In this document: positions 1 to 8,374 of the stretch, piece by piece
How positions within the stretch are numbered: the stretch's first letter is position 1
Layout of the letters: every line of letters starts with the position of its first letter
Source: JBMYYR01 sp049609625
GTDB taxonomy: Bacteria; Bacteroidota; Bacteroidia; Flavobacteriales; CAJXXR01
NCBI GenBank assembly: GCA_049609625.1
Contig: JBMYYR010000014.1
Location: 1 to 38,823 of the forward strand
Length of the DNA: 38,823 nt
Direction: 5' to 3'
Program-made: the position numbers and the translations under genes
Notes under the pieces: generated by a model
Told to the model about the DNA's origin: nothing
The model's database searches: none
What the model saw: the letters and a program-made list of their open reading frames with translations, nothing else

Positions 1-680
1 TCGCCTTTGGCATAATGCATAAAATAATCTCTATATCGAGTAGAGAATACTTTTGTACGAATTAAGCGTTCGTCAGTAAAATCGATATCAGAAAAATACT
101 GGTAGCGGTCGGTTTTATTATCGGCATCCATAGATAAAACAATCTTGCTAAAAAAACTATTCGGCAGCTTCTGAATATCGACAGAAGTTTCATCAAAAAA
201 GGTTTTGTATAGCTCATTAAGTTTTGCGTCGAGCGCTTGTTTTTCAGGACCATTTGGCATGGATGCAAATTGTCTTTTGAGCGGTTTTACTTTTTTATTT
301 AATGCTTTTTCTCTCTTTATATAAGCAGCATATAATTTACTTTCTTCACCCTGAACAATGGTAAAATTCCTAAATCCTGAATCTTTGATATGGACTTCAA
401 AAACAGGCTCTTTGTCAATAATAAAAGGCACATGTTTATGTTTTTTAGTAGTATACAGCACATAAACACCTGATTTTCTTGTTTTAGAAGGAAAAACAAA
501 CTGACCATTTTTAAGCTCAACAGTTTCATCTTCTATGATTTCGTTACCTTCATAATGCCCTAAATGCATGTTTATATCCGCTCTTAAGCTGGCATTTAGT
601 TGTCCTTTTATGAGTTGAGCTTGTGTGTTGAAAAAAACAAAACTCAGTGTGGCGAGAATACAATATTTTAAGTGTTTCAT
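1..680 (-). CDS. Exported DUF5106/thioredoxin-like protein, N-terminal part (leaves window)
   Basis: Open from ATG at 678-680 to the window edge, so only about 226 residues are visible and the C-terminus is missing. It begins with a clear signal peptide (MKHLKYCILATLSFVFFNTQ, then AQ). The visible part has a beta-rich section of the DUF4369 type and then a helical section containing DIDFTDERLIRTKVFSTRYR, which resembles DUF5106. In Bacteroidota these domains usually precede a periplasmic TlpA-like thioredoxin fold, but the CxxC domain would lie outside the window, so redox activity cannot be confirmed. It is transcribed in the same direction as the DUF1016 gene, 120 bases downstream of that gene's start side. 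The family assignment rests on motif recall only. Confidence 0.6.
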   Translation of the reverse strand, partial: MKHLKYCILATLSFVFFNTQAQLIKGQLNASLRADINMHLGHYEGNEIIEDETVELKNGQFVFPSKTRKSGVYVLYTTKKHKHVPFIIDKEPVFEVHIKDSGFRNFTIVQGEESKLYAAYIKREKALNKKVKPLKRQFASMPNGPEKQALDAKLNELYKTFFDETSVDIQKLPNSFFSKIVLSMDADNKTDRYQYFSDIDFTDERLIRTKVFSTRYRDYFMHYAKG

Positions 681-800
681 CTTATTTTTATGTGAACGCG
701 TGTTTCTGAATCGAAAAATGCTTAACAAAATTACTTGTTTTTTTTGTTAGAACATCTACTGAGTTTATAATTCAGGTTAATTCTGTTTTTTTTAAGTCTA

Positions 801-1799
801 TTATTGATTTAGCTTTTCCACTTCCTTCATCAACTCTTCTTTCAATTGTTTTTCGGTAGGTAAATACAGTTGATATTTACTAGCTACAATAGTTTTGTTG
901 TCTTCCGGTAGCGTGATTTTTACCATTGCATCATTCTTGTCGGTGCATAACAAAATGCCAATCGTTGGATTTTCGAAATCCTGTTTTTCGGTACGATCGT
1001 AATAATTGACATACATTTGGAGCTGTCCAATATCTTGATGCGTAAGTTTTGTAGTTTTAATTTCTATAACTACAAAACATTGTAAAAGTCTATTGTAGAA
1101 CACCAAGTCTATAAAATAATCGTCGCCATCTAAGTGTATTCTCTTTTGACGGTCGACAAAAGAAAACCCATTGCCCAACTCTAATATAAACTCTTGCAGA
1201 TGTGTGATAATAGCTGTTTCCAAGTCTTTTTCATAGTATGAGTTTTCTCGTTTTAAACCCAAAAACTCCAAAACCATGGGATCTTTAATAAGTTCAGAAG
1301 CATGTTCTGGTATTTTTTCTTCCTTCGCTACTGCCAAAACAGATGCTTTATCATTACTCAAAAGTAAACGCTCAAAAAGTTGGCTGTTTACCTGTCGCTC
1401 TAATTGCCGAGCCGACCAATTATTTTTTTCAGCTTCTGCTATATAAAATGCTCTTTTGTCTTGATTATCAATACGTATCAGCGTTCTGTAATGTGTCCAA
1501 CTGAATTGTGTACGCAGTGCGTTCACAATTGGAAAAGTGCGATAAAGTTGGACGTACCAATGTAAATGACGAACAGAAAAACCACTCCCCAGCTGAGGTT
1601 GTAATTCCTCAGAAATGGACTTAATAAGAAACTTGCCATAGTCAGCTCGCGCTTTGCCCTGTTGTTCTTCTTCAAAAATAAGCTGACCTATTTGCCAATA
1701 CATCAACACGCGTTCGTGGTTTACTGAGCGAACGGCTTTCTGTTGAGCATCAGATACGATACTTTTAATTTGGCTTATCAGTTGATTTTGTAAATTCAT
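801..1799 (-). CDS. DUF1016 (YhcG-type) PD-(D/E)XK nuclease domain protein
   Basis: 332 residues, full length for the family. The N-terminal half (about 10-160) is the helical DUF1016_N region with the ERVLMYWQIGQLIFEEEQQG and FSWTHYRTLIRI motifs. The C-terminal half (about 175-325) is the nuclease-like domain: EFLGL, GNGFSFVDRQ, then IDLVFYNRLLQCFVVIEIK, which supplies the D...ExK catalytic pattern. Members are often found near restriction or other accessory genes and are thought to cut or bind nucleic acid; the exact substrate is unknown. A second, diverged member lies at 28951-29961. The ATG at 1797-1799 is about 30 bases from a TATCTTTG box on the same strand, so the leader is short. Family call is firm, function is inferred. 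Confidence 0.88.
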   Translation of the reverse strand: MNLQNQLISQIKSIVSDAQQKAVRSVNHERVLMYWQIGQLIFEEEQQGKARADYGKFLIKSISEELQPQLGSGFSVRHLHWYVQLYRTFPIVNALRTQFSWTHYRTLIRIDNQDKRAFYIAEAEKNNWSARQLERQVNSQLFERLLLSNDKASVLAVAKEEKIPEHASELIKDPMVLEFLGLKRENSYYEKDLETAIITHLQEFILELGNGFSFVDRQKRIHLDGDDYFIDLVFYNRLLQCFVVIEIKTTKLTHQDIGQLQMYVNYYDRTEKQDFENPTIGILLCTDKNDAMVKITLPEDNKTIVASKYQLYLPTEKQLKEELMKEVEKLNQ

Positions 1800-1827
1800 G
1801 CGTTTGGTTGTTGATGTTGAAGATAGC

Positions 1828-1835
1828 CAAAGATA
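1828..1835 (-). promoter_or_regulatory. Bacteroidota -7 box for the DUF1016 gene
   Basis: Reading the minus strand, TATCTTTG matches the Bacteroidota -7 consensus TAnnTTTG and lies about 30 bases before the ATG. No convincing TTG is seen at -33. Confidence 0.4.
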
Positions 1836-2020
1836 AGCAAAATAATAGGTCGAATGTTGATATGAGACCTAGCAATCTAAAGCCTTTCTGATTATAAGGA
1901 AACCGACCTCTGATTGTACTGAAAGTAGCGTGTAGACAACTTAAAAAATCAACGTCTTGATTTAGAGAATGTTGGTTTTTTTAGGATAAAAAATTTGCAA
2001 ACTTTATTGACACCAAATAA

Positions 2021-2051
2021 TTTTAAATAACTATATATCAGTTATTTAAAA
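2021..2051. promoter_or_regulatory. 12-bp perfect inverted repeat upstream of nrdJ
   Basis: Arms TTTTAAATAACT (2021-2032) and its exact reverse complement (2040-2051) are separated by ATATATC. The element is 85 bases before the nrdJ ATG in a 336-base gap (1800-2135) that holds nothing else recognisable. It could be an operator. The CTATATAT core is loosely like an NrdR box, but the 7-base spacer breaks NrdR symmetry. No cobalamin-riboswitch core was found, although the enzyme uses B12. Confidence 0.4.
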
Positions 2052-2135
2052 AATAATTTTGTAAACTTTTAAAAAAATCAAGTAACACATAATATATTTT
2101 ATTTAGTTTTACGACATTAAATTTTAGTAGATATT

Positions 2136-4703
2136 ATGATACAAAATGACCTGTTTGTGGAAAATAAAAAAATCACTTTAGACGAAGCATTAGAGGCTTC
2201 TGTAGCCTATTTTAAGGGCGACGAATTAGCGGCTCAGGTGTGGGTAAACAAATACGCTTTAAAAGATTCTTTTGGGAATCTTTACGAAAAAACACCGAAT
2301 GACATGCATCGTCGGATTGCTTCTGAGATTGCTCGAATCGAGAAGAGTTATCCAAATTCTATGTCGGAACAAGAGATTTTTGACCTCATAAAAGAGTTTA
2401 AGTATATTGTGCCACAAGGTAGTCCGATGACGGGAATCGGAAATCCTTACCAAATTGCTTCCCTTTCCAATTGTTTTGTCATCGGAAACGATGGAAATTC
2501 AGATTCTTACGGCGGAATCATGAAAATTGACCAAGAGCAAGTTCAGCTGATGAAACGTCGAGGCGGTGTTGGTCACGATTTATCTCATGTACGCCCAGCT
2601 GGAAGTCCAGTAAAAAATTCGGCTTTAACCTCAACGGGTGTTGTGCCTTTTATGGAGCGTTACTCAAACTCAACCAGAGAAGTAGCTCAAGACGGAAGAC
2701 GAGGCGCTTTGATGCTTTCGGTTTCTATTCAACATCCTGATTCAGAGTCTTTTATAGATGCAAAACTTGAGCAAGAAAAAGTAACAGGAGCCAATATTTC
2801 GGTTCGGATTGATGATGAATTTATGCGCGCCGTTCAAAGTGATGGTACGTATCAACAGCAATATCCTGTCAAAGTTGAGAACCCTACTTATACCAAAACC
2901 GTTGATGCCAAATCTATTTGGAATAAAATTGTACATAATGCATGGAAATCAGCTGAGCCAGGTATTTTATTTTGGGACACCATTATAAATGAATCTGTAC
3001 CAGACTGTTATGCTGATTTAGGCTATAAAACAGTTTCCACAAATCCTTGTGGAGAAATTCCACTTTGTCCTTATGATTCGTGCCGACTTTTAGCGATTAA
3101 TCTGTATTCGTATGTAGAAAATCCATTTACAGATCAGGCTGAATTTAATTACAATTTATTCAAAAAACACGCTGCCTTTGCTCAGCGTATTATGGATGAC
3201 ATCATCGACCTTGAACTTGAAAAGATTGATGCCATCATCGAAAAAATTGACCAAGATCCAGAAGGAAAAGACATTAAGTTGGTTGAGCGTGATTTGTGGG
3301 TAAACATCCGACAAAAAGCCTTAGAAGGTCGTCGAACAGGTATCGGAATCACTGCTGAAGGCGACATGTTGGCCGCTTTAGGTTTGCGATACGGAACAGA
3401 CGAAGCGACTGCATTTTCTACAACTATTCATAAAAATCTTGCTGTTGAAACCTACCGAGCAAGTGTAAATACAGCTAAAGAACGTGGCCCTTTCGAAATT
3501 TTTGATGCCACAAGAGAAAAAGACAATCCATTCATCAACCGCATAAAAAACGAAGATGAAGACCTGTATAAAGACATGTTGAAATACGGTCGCCGAAACA
3601 TTGCTCTACTCACCATTGCTCCAACCGGAACGACAAGTATGATGACGCAAACGTCTGCCGGAATCGAACCTGTATTTTTACCAGTTTATATGCGTCGTCG
3701 AAAAGTGAATCCGAATGACCGCAATGTAAACGTGAGTTTTGTGGATGCTGTGGGAGATTCTTGGGAAGAATATGTTGTGTTCCATCACAAATTTGAAACG
3801 TGGATGGAAGTCAATGGCTACTCTACCGACAAAGATTACTCTCAAGAAGAACTGGATGATTTGCTCAAAAAATCACCTTATTACAAAGCAACATCCAACG
3901 ATGTAGACTACCTCAAAAAGGTAAAAATGCAAGGTGATATTCAAAAATGGGTTGATCATTCCATTTCCGTAACTATCAATTTACCTAATGATGTTAGCGA
4001 AGAATTAGTCGGAGAATGCTATGTAGAAGCTTGGAAATCAGGATGTAAAGGCGTTACTGTTTATCGAGACGGTTCTCGATCTGGTGTTTTGGTTTCTACT
4101 GATGAAAAGAAAACCGAACAAATTGCAGAACAGCAGACAAACAGCTTGGTGTACTTCCCGTCGGAACGACCAGAGATTTTAGACGCTGACGTTGTGCGTT
4201 TTCAGAATAATAAAGATAAATGGATCGCCTTCATTGGTTTGATTGATGGTAAGCCTTATGAAATCTTTACTGGTCTTGCTGATGATGAAGATGGAATTTC
4301 GATACCACGTTGGCTGAATGAAGGAAAAATCATCAAAACTAGAGTGGCTGATGGCAGTACGAGATATGATTTTCAGTTTGAAAACAAACGAGGCTACAAA
4401 ACAACTATCGAAGGCCTTTCGCATAAATTTAATCCAGAGTTCTGGAACTATGCCAAGTTGATTTCCAGCATTTTACGACATGGAATGCCGATGAATAAAC
4501 TTATTGATTTGGTGGGAACACTTCAACTCGACAGCGAAAACATTAATACATGGAAGGCTGGTGTGGCACGTGCTCTAAAGCGCTATATCCCAGACGGAAC
4601 AGATGCCCAAGGTCAAAAATGCGAAAACTGCTCATCTGATAAATTACAATATTTAGAAGGTTGTCTAACGTGCTTAGACTGTGGGTCTTCTAAATGTGGA
4701 TAA
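2136..4703 (+). CDS. nrdJ: Adenosylcobalamin-dependent (class II) ribonucleotide reductase
   Basis: 855 residues. Reduces ribonucleotides to deoxyribonucleotides using a B12-derived thiyl radical, so it works with or without oxygen. Visible landmarks: SLSNCFVIG near residue 113 (redox cysteine), NPCGEIPL near 303-310 with the radical Cys305 and Glu307, GIGITAEGDMLAALGLRYG near 405, APTGTTSMMTQTSAGIEPVF near 495-515, and CKGVTVYRDGSRSGVL ending the barrel. A TSCPD-type domain follows (about 670-770). The C-terminus has a cysteine-rich tail (CENC, CLTCLDCG, CG) of the kind that relays electrons from thioredoxin. There is no N-terminal ATP cone. The gene is monocistronic, closed by a strong hairpin at 4758-4797. 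A 12-bp palindrome upstream may be its operator. Confidence 0.96.
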   Translation: MIQNDLFVENKKITLDEALEASVAYFKGDELAAQVWVNKYALKDSFGNLYEKTPNDMHRRIASEIARIEKSYPNSMSEQEIFDLIKEFKYIVPQGSPMTGIGNPYQIASLSNCFVIGNDGNSDSYGGIMKIDQEQVQLMKRRGGVGHDLSHVRPAGSPVKNSALTSTGVVPFMERYSNSTREVAQDGRRGALMLSVSIQHPDSESFIDAKLEQEKVTGANISVRIDDEFMRAVQSDGTYQQQYPVKVENPTYTKTVDAKSIWNKIVHNAWKSAEPGILFWDTIINESVPDCYADLGYKTVSTNPCGEIPLCPYDSCRLLAINLYSYVENPFTDQAEFNYNLFKKHAAFAQRIMDDIIDLELEKIDAIIEKIDQDPEGKDIKLVERDLWVNIRQKALEGRRTGIGITAEGDMLAALGLRYGTDEATAFSTTIHKNLAVETYRASVNTAKERGPFEIFDATREKDNPFINRIKNEDEDLYKDMLKYGRRNIALLTIAPTGTTSMMTQTSAGIEPVFLPVYMRRRKVNPNDRNVNVSFVDAVGDSWEEYVVFHHKFETWMEVNGYSTDKDYSQEELDDLLKKSPYYKATSNDVDYLKKVKMQGDIQKWVDHSISVTINLPNDVSEELVGECYVEAWKSGCKGVTVYRDGSRSGVLVSTDEKKTEQIAEQQTNSLVYFPSERPEILDADVVRFQNNKDKWIAFIGLIDGKPYEIFTGLADDEDGISIPRWLNEGKIIKTRVADGSTRYDFQFENKRGYKTTIEGLSHKFNPEFWNYAKLISSILRHGMPMNKLIDLVGTLQLDSENINTWKAGVARALKRYIPDGTDAQGQKCENCSSDKLQYLEGCLTCLDCGSSKCG

Positions 4704-4757
4704 GCCCACAAATCATAACCATCTAAATCATTGCAAATCAAACACATACAACAACAT

Positions 4758-4797
4758 AAACAAAACAGGCAATCGAAGAAGATTGCCTGTTTTGTTT
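4758..4797 (+). terminator. Intrinsic terminator after nrdJ
   Basis: A perfect 17-bp stem (4758-4774 with 4781-4797) closes a 6-base loop GAAGAA, with T-rich sequence at the 3' arm. It lies 54 bases after the nrdJ stop, between convergent genes. Confidence 0.8.
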
Positions 4798-4879
4798 ACA
4801 CCGATTGGAGAGTCTAGATGGTCATTAATCAACACATATTTTTGTTATATTTTAGACTTTAAGCAGTTTCTCACTCAAA

Positions 4880-4914
4880 AAAAAGCCAAAATCTAAATTA
4901 GATTTTGGCTTTTT
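4880..4914 (-). terminator. Intrinsic terminator after rng
   Basis: A perfect 16-bp stem (4880-4895 with 4899-4914) with a 3-base loop, and A/T tracts on both sides. It starts 6 bases past the rng stop codon. Symmetry would let it stop transcription from either side. Confidence 0.8.
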
Positions 4915-4920
4915 GCATAA

Positions 4921-6474
4921 TTATTTGAAGTCAATTTCATTATCGTCCTCATCAAAAAAGGTGTATTGCAACAATGGATAAGCCGAATTGGGCTTAATCG
5001 TAAAGCGTTTTTTGTGCTTCCACATCATTTTCACTTGTTTAGACAAAAGTCCTTTAGTGAAATAACTGTGAATAAACGGATGAACAACCAAAGTTAATGC
5101 TTTAGCTTTTTCTTCAGCAAGCGCAATATCGAGTTTATCTTCAATTTCGTCGTCAATCAAAATGCTAGCTTCCACTTTTCCTTTTCCTTTGCAGGTCGGG
5201 CAAGATTCTACCGTCGTAATTTTAACTTCAGGACGCACACGTTGGCGTGTAATTTCAATTAAACCAAACCTACTCGGTGGCAACACCTTATGCTTGGCTC
5301 TGTCGTCGGCCATAAATCCTTTTAGAGCTTCGTATAATTTTTTTCGATTTTCAGATTCTTGAAGATCAATAAAATCAACAACAATAATACCGCCCATATC
5401 GCGCAAGCGTAATTGCCTTGCAACCTCTTCGGCAGCCAACAAATTGACACTTAGCGCATTTTCTTCTTGCGATTTGGTTTTGTCAGACCGATTTCCGCTA
5501 TTCACATCAACAACATGAAGAGCTTCGGTGTGTTCGATAACCAAATACGCCCCTTTTTTCATAGAAACATTTCGACCAAATGAGGCTTTTATTTGCCTTT
5601 CGATACCAAAACGTTCAAAAATTCCTGTCGGATAGTCTTCAAACTTGACCATATCGGTCTTTGAAGCATCCATTTGTTCGAGGTAGTCTTTTACCTCTTT
5701 GTATAAGTCTTTGTCGTCTACATAGATATTTTCAAAACTGTCGTTGAGCATATCACGCAAAATAGCAGATGCTCTTCCAATTTCTCCTAAAACCTTAAAG
5801 GGCGCTTTGGCAACTTTTAGTGTGTCGTAAAATGTTTTCCATTTTTCAACAAGTTGGCTTAAATCAGCGTCTAAATCGGCAACTTTTTTACCTTGAGCTA
5901 CGGTTCTGATGATGATACCAAAACCTTTTGGCTTGATGCTTTGCATTAGTCTTTTCAGGCGTTTTCTTTCGTCGACGTCTTTAACGCGTTGCGACACTGA
6001 AATCTTGTCTGAAAAGGGCATGAGTACGATATAACGACCGGCGATAGAAATCTCGGTGCTAATTCGTGGACCTTTTGTCGAAATGGGTTCTTTAGTAACC
6101 TGTACTACAATGGTTTGACCTGGAATCAAAACATCTCCAATTTCGCCTTCTTTTTTTATTTCTTTCTCTAAATCATGGTCAGAAAACATCCAGCGGGATT
6201 GTTTTCCTAACATGGTTCGCTTTACGAACTTATTGAGACTTTTTACTTGTGGGCCTAAATCTTGGTAATGCAAAAAGGCATCTTTTTCATAACCAACATC
6301 TACAAATGCGGCATTCAATCCCGGTATAATCCGTTTTACTTTTCCGAGGTAAAGATCGCCAACAGCAAAACTGTTTTCTTCGTTCTCTACATGAAGCTCG
6401 GTTAACCTGCCATCGGTTAATAGGGCAATATCTAAATCTTTAGGCGACGACTTGATAACTATTTCTGTACTCAT
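4921..6474 (-). CDS. rng: Ribonuclease G/E family endoribonuclease
   Basis: 517 residues from ATG at 6472-6474; a TTG two codons upstream is in frame but less likely. Endoribonuclease for rRNA maturation and mRNA decay. An S1 RNA-binding domain occupies about residues 35-125 (GDLYLGKVKRIIPGLNAAFV). The catalytic region contains HVVDVNSGNRSDK and GGIIVVDFIDLQ, whose aspartates match the Mg-binding pair of RNase E. CPTCKGKGKV near residue 425 is the zinc-link motif. The length fits RNase G rather than the long RNase E scaffold form. It follows HU and the mS38-like peptide on the same strand, an order I recall as common in Flavobacteriia. Its leader contains two long hairpins (6512-6608), which may serve feedback control as known for E. 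coli rne. Confidence 0.95.
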   Translation of the reverse strand: MSTEIVIKSSPKDLDIALLTDGRLTELHVENEENSFAVGDLYLGKVKRIIPGLNAAFVDVGYEKDAFLHYQDLGPQVKSLNKFVKRTMLGKQSRWMFSDHDLEKEIKKEGEIGDVLIPGQTIVVQVTKEPISTKGPRISTEISIAGRYIVLMPFSDKISVSQRVKDVDERKRLKRLMQSIKPKGFGIIIRTVAQGKKVADLDADLSQLVEKWKTFYDTLKVAKAPFKVLGEIGRASAILRDMLNDSFENIYVDDKDLYKEVKDYLEQMDASKTDMVKFEDYPTGIFERFGIERQIKASFGRNVSMKKGAYLVIEHTEALHVVDVNSGNRSDKTKSQEENALSVNLLAAEEVARQLRLRDMGGIIVVDFIDLQESENRKKLYEALKGFMADDRAKHKVLPPSRFGLIEITRQRVRPEVKITTVESCPTCKGKGKVEASILIDDEIEDKLDIALAEEKAKALTLVVHPFIHSYFTKGLLSKQVKMMWKHKKRFTIKPNSAYPLLQYTFFDEDDNEIDFK

Positions 6475-6511
6475 CGTCAAAAGAATTAAAAGTTATTAAT
6501 ATAAAACAAGA

Positions 6512-6608
6512 ATACTCCGCTGAGCAAAAAATGTTGATTTACAGTGTTTTGCACCCACGGAGTATAAACTTTTAGTTTGTTTTGATGTCTTTCTGACACC
6601 AAAACAAA
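6512..6608 (-). promoter_or_regulatory. Two-hairpin structured leader upstream of rng
   Basis: Hairpin A: ATACTCCG (6512-6519) pairs with CGGAGTAT (6558-6565), enclosing GCAAAA (6524-6529) paired with TTTTGC (6547-6552). Hairpin B: 6576-6589 pairs with 6595-6608 (13 of 14, plus one G-U) over a 5-base loop. Neither is followed by a U-run in the minus direction, so they do not look like plain terminators. Read on the minus strand they lie between the mS38-like stop and the rng start. Confidence 0.45.
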
Positions 6609-6633
6609 TCTAAACGTTGTTAGATCACAAAAA

Positions 6634-6726
6634 TTATTTCTTCTTTTTGTGTCTGTTTTTTCTTAATCTCTTTTTTCTTTTGTGAGTAGCCATCTTATGT
6701 CTCTTACGTTTTTTTCCACTTGGCAT
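6634..6726 (-). CDS. mS38-like (AURKAIP1/COX24 domain) tiny ribosomal protein
   Basis: A 30-residue, very basic peptide beginning MPSGKKRKRHKMATHKRKKR and ending in a lysine run. Peptides of this form, with conserved HK(M/V)ATHKRKKR, are annotated as AURKAIP1/COX24-domain proteins in Bacteroidota and relate to the mitochondrial small-subunit protein mS38, so a ribosome-bound role is likely. It lies between HU and rng on the same strand, 98 bases after HU and 159 bases before the rng start. Its composition and neighbours support expression despite its size. Confidence 0.8.
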   Translation of the reverse strand: MPSGKKRKRHKMATHKRKKRLRKNRHKKKK

Positions 6727-6824
6727 AGGGTAATGTTTTTAAAAAAATTAGTACGATTGAAATAGGTTCATTACAAAGGCTATCTCAATATAAATATGAA
6801 TAAATTTGCTAAGCTCCTAAAAGC

Positions 6825-7115
6825 TTATTTTACTTTTACGTTTGATTTTACTGTACTTACAAACGATTTTGATGGTTTGAAAGAAGGAATGTTGTGTGCT
6901 GGTATCACAAGCGATGTGTTTTTTGCAATATTTCTACCTGTTTTCTCAGCTCTTGTTTTAATAATAAAGCTTCCGAAACCTCTTAGATAAACGTTAGTTC
7001 CGTTTTCCAAGCTTCCGCGAACTTCTGTCATGAATGATTCTACAGTTTTTTGCACATCAGCTTTATCCAATCCTGTTTTGTCTGCAATTTTTGCAACGAT
7101 ATCTGCTTTTGTCAT
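6825..7115 (-). CDS. HU-family DNA-binding protein
   Basis: 96 residues, the usual HU length. A nucleoid protein that bends DNA as a dimer. MTKADIVAKIADKTGLDKAD is the typical HU start, followed by GTNVYLRGFGSF (saddle) and the DNA-gripping arm with TGRNIAKNTSLVIPAHNIPS, where the Pro in IPA is the intercalating residue. The C-terminus is lysine-rich. It is divergent from mutY with 130 bases between them, and carries a TATATTTG box 53 bases upstream. Several HU paralogs are usual in this phylum, so no specific symbol is given. Confidence 0.95.
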   Translation of the reverse strand: MTKADIVAKIADKTGLDKADVQKTVESFMTEVRGSLENGTNVYLRGFGSFIIKTRAEKTGRNIAKNTSLVIPAHNIPSFKPSKSFVSTVKSNVKVK

Positions 7116-7167
7116 AGCAATTTTATGTTTTAGTTAAACGTTTCTTTTTCAATCCTTAAAAGAACCG

Positions 7168-7175
7168 CAAATATA
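7168..7175 (-). promoter_or_regulatory. -7 box for the HU gene
   Basis: The minus strand reads TATATTTG, an exact TAnnTTTG match, 53 bases before the HU start. The -33 element is not clear. Confidence 0.5.
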
Positions 7176-7245
7176 TACATATTAACTGTTCATAAGTGAA
7201 TAAAAAGTATTTTTTTTACATTTTATATAAAAACCTTTCGATTCT

Positions 7246-8283
7246 ATGCAATTCATTCCCCGTGCTTTAGTTAAATGGTATACCCTAAACCATCGAGACC
7301 TGCCGTGGCGGCACACACATTCGGCTTATCACATTTGGTTATCCGAAATTATTATGCAACAAACTCAAGTGATTCAGGGCACACCTTATTACCTGAAATT
7401 CATCAACTCATTTGAAGATATTTGTGCGCTTGCCAAGGCTCCAGAGGATCAAATCATGTCGATGTGGCAAGGTTTGGGGTATTATAGCCGAGCCCGAAAC
7501 CTCCACAAAACAGCAAAATTGATTTGCGCAGACCATAAAGGCGTTTTTCCTTCGGATTATAAGCAGATTCTGAAGCTTCCTGGCATCGGTCCCTATACTG
7601 CCGCTGCAATTTCCACCTTTGCGTTTAAACAACCCAAACCCTTGGTTGACGGCAATGTATATCGGTTGTTCAGCCGTCTATTCGGCATCAATACACCTAT
7701 TAATACCTCTACCGCATTAAAAGAATTTTCTGCTTTGACCTCAGCGTGTTTAGATAAACTCAATACATCAGATGCCTGCACCTTCAACCAAGCTATTATG
7801 GAATTTGGTGCTCTGGTCTGCAAACCAAAAACGCCAGAATGTCTGTCTTGTGTTCTAAAAACGCATTGTTTTGCCTTCGAGAATGGACTTCAAAATAGTT
7901 TTCCTGTCAAACTCAAAGCTAAAGCCAAAGTCAATCGCTATTTTCATTATTTTCTGATTCAGAACTCTAGCCAGTTGCTTTGGATAGAAAAACGAGGAAA
8001 AGGAGATATTTGGAATGGCCTATACCAATTGCCAATGCTGGAACAACAGCATGTTTCGGAAGAGGATTGTACTGCTTTTTTTGGATCGGATGTTGAGTTT
8101 TTGAAAAGCTCAGAGCCTGTAAAACACGTGTTAAGTCATCAAAATATATTTGCCCAATTTCATCATATACAGCTTAGCGAAACCCGCCTCAATACCTACA
8201 CTTGTATATCATCCGCAGACTGGACATCTTATGGCTTTCCCCAGCTTATTGTTCGATTTCTGGAAAAGGAATTTGATTTTTAA
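7246..8283 (+). CDS. mutY: A/G-specific adenine glycosylase
   Basis: 345 residues. Removes adenine mispaired with 8-oxoguanine. The N-terminal HhH-GPD domain has the catalytic Glu34 in SEIIMQQTQV, the helix-hairpin-helix LPGIGPYTAAAI (about 111-122) and catalytic Asp135 in VDGNVYRLFSRLFG. The [4Fe-4S] cluster ligands are Cys192, 199, 202 and 208 (C-x6-C-x2-C-x5-C). The C-terminal third (about 225-345) is the NUDIX-like domain that recognises 8-oxoG, with VKHVLSHQNIFAQFH. All key residues are present. HU lies on the other side of a divergent promoter region, and a strong hairpin follows the stop. Confidence 0.96.
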   Translation: MQFIPRALVKWYTLNHRDLPWRHTHSAYHIWLSEIIMQQTQVIQGTPYYLKFINSFEDICALAKAPEDQIMSMWQGLGYYSRARNLHKTAKLICADHKGVFPSDYKQILKLPGIGPYTAAAISTFAFKQPKPLVDGNVYRLFSRLFGINTPINTSTALKEFSALTSACLDKLNTSDACTFNQAIMEFGALVCKPKTPECLSCVLKTHCFAFENGLQNSFPVKLKAKAKVNRYFHYFLIQNSSQLLWIEKRGKGDIWNGLYQLPMLEQQHVSEEDCTAFFGSDVEFLKSSEPVKHVLSHQNIFAQFHHIQLSETRLNTYTCISSADWTSYGFPQLIVRFLEKEFDF

Positions 8284-8308
8284 GTATTGAAAATCAACTT
8301 ATTACAAC

Positions 8309-8347
8309 AAAAAAAGGCTTTTTCTTTTGAAGAAAAAGCCTTTTTTT
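8309..8347. terminator. Bidirectional terminator between mutY and the T9SS protein
   Basis: A perfect 17-bp stem (8309-8325 with 8331-8347) with a 5-base loop, preceded by an A-run and followed by a T-run, placed between convergent genes. Confidence 0.85.
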
Positions 8348-8374
8348 TTACATGTAAGTCAACTGATCCAAAAT

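Noticed and set aside
1800..2135. Cobalamin riboswitch upstream of nrdJ
   Set aside because: No B12-box core or suitable multi-stem fold was visible; only the AT-rich palindrome is present.
4681..4896. 71-residue plus-strand ORF after nrdJ
   Set aside because: It overlaps the nrdJ end and spans two terminator hairpins; the translated text is low-complexity and has no start context.
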